A stretch of DNA of 24,927 bases from Geobacter sp. UBA6802 (GTDB lineage Bacteria; Desulfobacterota; Desulfuromonadia; Geobacterales; Pseudopelobacteraceae), in NCBI GenBank assembly GCA_002452325.1, contig DKFG01000086.1, positions 13,482 through 38,408 on the forward strand, read 5' to 3'. Position 1 is the stretch's first letter; each line of letters opens with the position of its first letter. The position numbers were made by a program, and so were the translations under genes. This document shows, piece by piece, positions 22,748 through 24,927 of the stretch. The notes under the pieces are model-generated. The model was not told where the DNA came from and did no database searches. It saw only the letters and a program-made list of their open reading frames with translations.

Positions 22748-23349
22748 AGTTGGGCAATACTTTGAAGCCCCAGTTTTTTACGCACGTTCATCCGATGCAC
22801 CTCAATCATCTTGATACTGACCTTCAACTCAAAGGCAATTGCCTTGGTACTGAGCCCTTGTGCTGTAAGCTTTAGAACTTCCGCTTCCCGTTTCGTGAGG
22901 GTCGGATTACGGCTGTTCGCAGCAGCGTCAGGCAGGCATTTTTTCATCATAATCTCTTGAGCTCCCGTACAAAAATAGGGGTTGCCCTGATGAATGGTCC
23001 GTATTGCCACCACCAGTTCTTCCGCAGCACAGTCCTTGGCCAGATATCCTCTGGCCCCGGCCTCAAGGCTTTCAAAGACACAGGTGTCGTCAAGGAACAT
23101 GGTCAGCATTAACACCTTAATCGCAGGATGCGCGGCCAGAATATGGCGTGTCACCTTTACTCCCCCCATGTCCGGCAGGGTCAGATCCATAACCACCACA
23201 TCAGGGGTAGACTGTTTGATCTTCTCCAGGGCTTCCTGGCCACTGCCTGCCTCTGCGACAATATGTATGTCGTCTTCAGTCTGCAGGATTGCTGAAAGAC
23301 CGTCCCGAATGATTTTGTGGTCGTCAACCAACAGTACCTTGATGCTCAT
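22708..23349 (-). CDS. NarL/FixJ-family response regulator (REC-LuxR HTH)
   Basis: 213 residues. The receiver has DD at 9-10, acceptor D55 (VVVMDLTLPDMGG) and YLAKD. The LuxR-type helix-turn-helix follows at about 150-200 (LTKREAEVLKLTAQGLSTKA, VSIKMIEVHRMNVRKKL). The ATG overlaps the kinase stop as ATGA, so it is co-translated with the PocR-PAS-HisKA_3 kinase and is almost certainly its cognate regulator. AAGGAAA precedes the ATG. The last 41 bases recur 793 bp downstream, beyond a toxin-antitoxin pair. Confidence 0.95.
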   Translation of the reverse strand: MSIKVLLVDDHKIIRDGLSAILQTEDDIHIVAEAGSGQEALEKIKQSTPDVVVMDLTLPDMGGVKVTRHILAAHPAIKVLMLTMFLDDTCVFESLEAGARGYLAKDCAAEELVVAIRTIHQGNPYFCTGAQEIMMKKCLPDAAANSRNPTLTKREAEVLKLTAQGLSTKAIAFELKVSIKMIEVHRMNVRKKLGLQSIAQLTTYALKNGLITA

Positions 23350-24927
23350 GATTGTTTCCTTGTGGTGAACGGTACAGATTGGCTTGACAGCGGAACCAAG
23401 ATGGTTATTTCGGTACCGCTGCCCGGTTGTGAAGTGATTTTTAGTGAGCCGCCCATATACGTGATCCGGCGTCTGATAGTAAACAGGCCGAAACCGTCAC
23501 AGTCCGGATTGTTCCAAAAGGTATCGGCCTCAAAGCCTACGCCGTCATCCTCAACCCTGATTGCCAGCAGATCTGCCTCCCGGCTGACAGACAAACAGAC
23601 CGTCTCGGTACCGGCATGTTTGGCAACGTTGATCAGCAGCTCACGTACACTGCTGTAGATCTCGATCTGATGCTCTCTGGTAACGGTTTTGTCCTGCAAA
23701 TCATCACTGAAGGCAATCTGCAGACCGTAATCTGTCTCTATCTGTCGTGCCAGCCATTTCAGGGCTGCCTCAAGGCCGGCACTTTCAAGTACTGGCGGGC
23801 TGATGAGCCGGGTCAGGCTACGTACCCGGTTGATTGCTGTTTCAGTCAGATGGTCAAGCTCGACCACGATGTCGTTTTGTTCTGTTGAAAGGCCGATTTT
23901 TTTCAAGCCACCCAGTTTCATGCGGGTCAGGGTCAGATTCTGTCCCAGGGTGTCGTGAAGGTCAACGGCGATCCGGCGGCGTTCCTGCTCCTCCGAGAGT
24001 GTCAACTCCAGGGCCATGTCGTTCAAGCGTTGCTGCTTTTCATACAGTTTTTGTTCTGCCTGTTTTCGTTCGGTTATGTTGCGGGCCAGGGCCAGAAAAT
24101 AGCTGGAATGTTCGTAGACAAGCATGCTGTTAGATATCTCTACCGGAAAAATATGCCCGTTTCGTGCCCGGTGACGGGTTTCAAAGGTCAACGCCTGTGC
24201 CTCAAGAAGTTTGGCAAGGTGCTCTGCTATACGGCTTGCCGGAAAGTCGGGATCAATATCCGAGATGGTCATGCCGAGCAGTTCATCCCGGTCGTATCCC
24301 AAAGAACGGCAGGCCGCCTGATTGACGTAGATAAATCTGCCCCGGAGGTCGATCAGAAAGGCCCCTTCCTGCACGCTATCCAGGGTATGGCTCAATAGTC
24401 TGATCTGTTGCGTGGTCTGTTTGCGCTCATCCAGTTCACGCCCCCGCATGAGGTTGGTGTAACCGGTTTCGGCCAGCAGTTGTACCAGTTGATGCAGGAA
24501 GCGCATGGTGTTGTCAACGTGGGAACGGTTGAGCAGCGGGACTTTGCGGACTGCCTCCAGGTACGGTTCAATCTCAAAGCCAAGCTCTTCTGCCTGATTT
24601 TGGAGCCAGGCAAGATCGGGCGGCTGATCATCATAAAAAAACTGGCCTGAGAAGAATACTCCCAGACGTTCTCCCTCTATAACAATCGGCACCGCGATAT
24701 TGAGCATGCCGTTTTTGCATCTGCATTCAATCAGGTTGCCGCTCAAGCCGTGTAAAGCTTGTTTGATCCCGGTACCATTGCGCCAACAGCGGGCAAAGAA
24801 GGAAGGGTGCTTCCAGTGAAAGGCAGTGCAGACCTGCTGTAACCCTGCGCTGACAATGATGTTTCCGGCATCGTCCGTTAGTCCGCAGGCCATTCCGGAG
24901 ATCCGTGTGTGGGCCTCCAGCAGGCTT
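23346..24927 (-). CDS. PocR-PAS-HisKA_3 sensor histidine kinase, 5' end outside the window
   Basis: At least 527 residues. The reading frame is open to the window edge, and the visible start SLLEAHTRISGMACGL aligns with residues about 17-32 of the 1269-residue kinase, so only about 16 residues are missing. The ATG at 24893 is internal, not the start. Domains in order: PocR (HPSFFARC, ECRCKNGM, SGQFFYDDQPPD), one PAS, HisKA_3 (RRIAVDLHDTLGQNL) and HATPase_c (VEDDGVGFEA, GFGLFTIRRRI). The single PAS is a close relative of PAS 5 of the 1269-residue kinase. The stop overlaps the regulator start by 4 bp, making a kinase-regulator operon. Confidence 0.94.
   Translation of the reverse strand, partial: SLLEAHTRISGMACGLTDDAGNIIVSAGLQQVCTAFHWKHPSFFARCWRNGTGIKQALHGLSGNLIECRCKNGMLNIAVPIVIEGERLGVFFSGQFFYDDQPPDLAWLQNQAEELGFEIEPYLEAVRKVPLLNRSHVDNTMRFLHQLVQLLAETGYTNLMRGRELDERKQTTQQIRLLSHTLDSVQEGAFLIDLRGRFIYVNQAACRSLGYDRDELLGMTISDIDPDFPASRIAEHLAKLLEAQALTFETRHRARNGHIFPVEISNSMLVYEHSSYFLALARNITERKQAEQKLYEKQQRLNDMALELTLSEEQERRRIAVDLHDTLGQNLTLTRMKLGGLKKIGLSTEQNDIVVELDHLTETAINRVRSLTRLISPPVLESAGLEAALKWLARQIETDYGLQIAFSDDLQDKTVTREHQIEIYSSVRELLINVAKHAGTETVCLSVSREADLLAIRVEDDGVGFEADTFWNNPDCDGFGLFTIRRRITYMGGSLKITSQPGSGTEITILVPLSSQSVPFTTRKQS

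Noticed and set aside
24891..24893. ATG as start of the last kinase
   Set aside because: It falls inside the PocR domain. The frame continues upstream with SLLEAHTRISG, matching the paralogue, so the true start is outside the window.
1..24927. CRISPR arrays, tRNA or rRNA genes, transposases, integrases
   Set aside because: No regularly spaced repeats, no tRNA-like cloverleaf and no such proteins seen on either strand. The PAS-boundary repeats lie inside a coding gene.

Overview
The window reads like a chromosomal segment from a Geobacter-type Desulfuromonadota bacterium. Geobacter/Trichlorobacter lovleyi is my best guess, from gene style only, with no database check. The clues are the density of multi-PAS and hybrid histidine kinases, a sensor kinase with a periplasmic CxxCH haem motif, a response regulator with a CxxC...CxxC tail, and PocR-type input domains. 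Almost everything is two-component or cyclic-di-GMP signalling, and almost everything from base 1379 onward lies on the minus strand.

Layout. At 1-2820 are the 5' end of a small CheY-like regulator, a secreted parvulin prolyl isomerase with a strong terminator, and a convergent two-gene operon (EVE-domain protein and a DUF4139/MuiA-like secreted protein). From 12786 down to 3001 runs a minus-strand signalling cluster: REC-PAS protein, haem-type hybrid kinase, REC-REC-zinc-ribbon regulator, two tiny translationally coupled genes (76 and 51 aa, at 7259-7641), a REC-HD-GYP phosphodiesterase, a REC-kinase and a PocR-PAS kinase. From 13061 to the end are two NarX/NarL-type kinase-regulator pairs (kinase 15094-18903 with regulator 13691-14338; kinase 23346-24927 with regulator 22708-23349), a PocR-GAF-GGDEF-EAL protein (18962-21364), and three toxin-antitoxin pairs (vapBC 13061-13658, mazF type 14399-15003, vapBC 21992-22568).

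How it may work together. Four proteins begin with a PocR ligand-binding domain, so related small-molecule cues could feed four different outputs: two transcriptional (via LuxR-type regulators), one phosphorelay and one cyclic-di-GMP breakdown. Both visible c-di-GMP enzymes look like degraders: the HD-GYP protein is intact, and the GGDEF-EAL protein has a broken GGDEF motif but an intact EAL domain.

The points most worth following are: (1) the two coupled micro-genes, one Cys-rich, between a regulator and the HD-GYP gene; (2) a vapBC cassette bracketed by a 41-bp direct repeat that copies the 3' end of a response-regulator gene; (3) a 182-bp nearly full-length imperfect palindrome in the only long non-coding stretch (21365-21991); and (4) toxin-antitoxin modules repeatedly inserted beside kinase-regulator pairs. 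I saw no rRNA, tRNA, CRISPR array, transposase or integrase.
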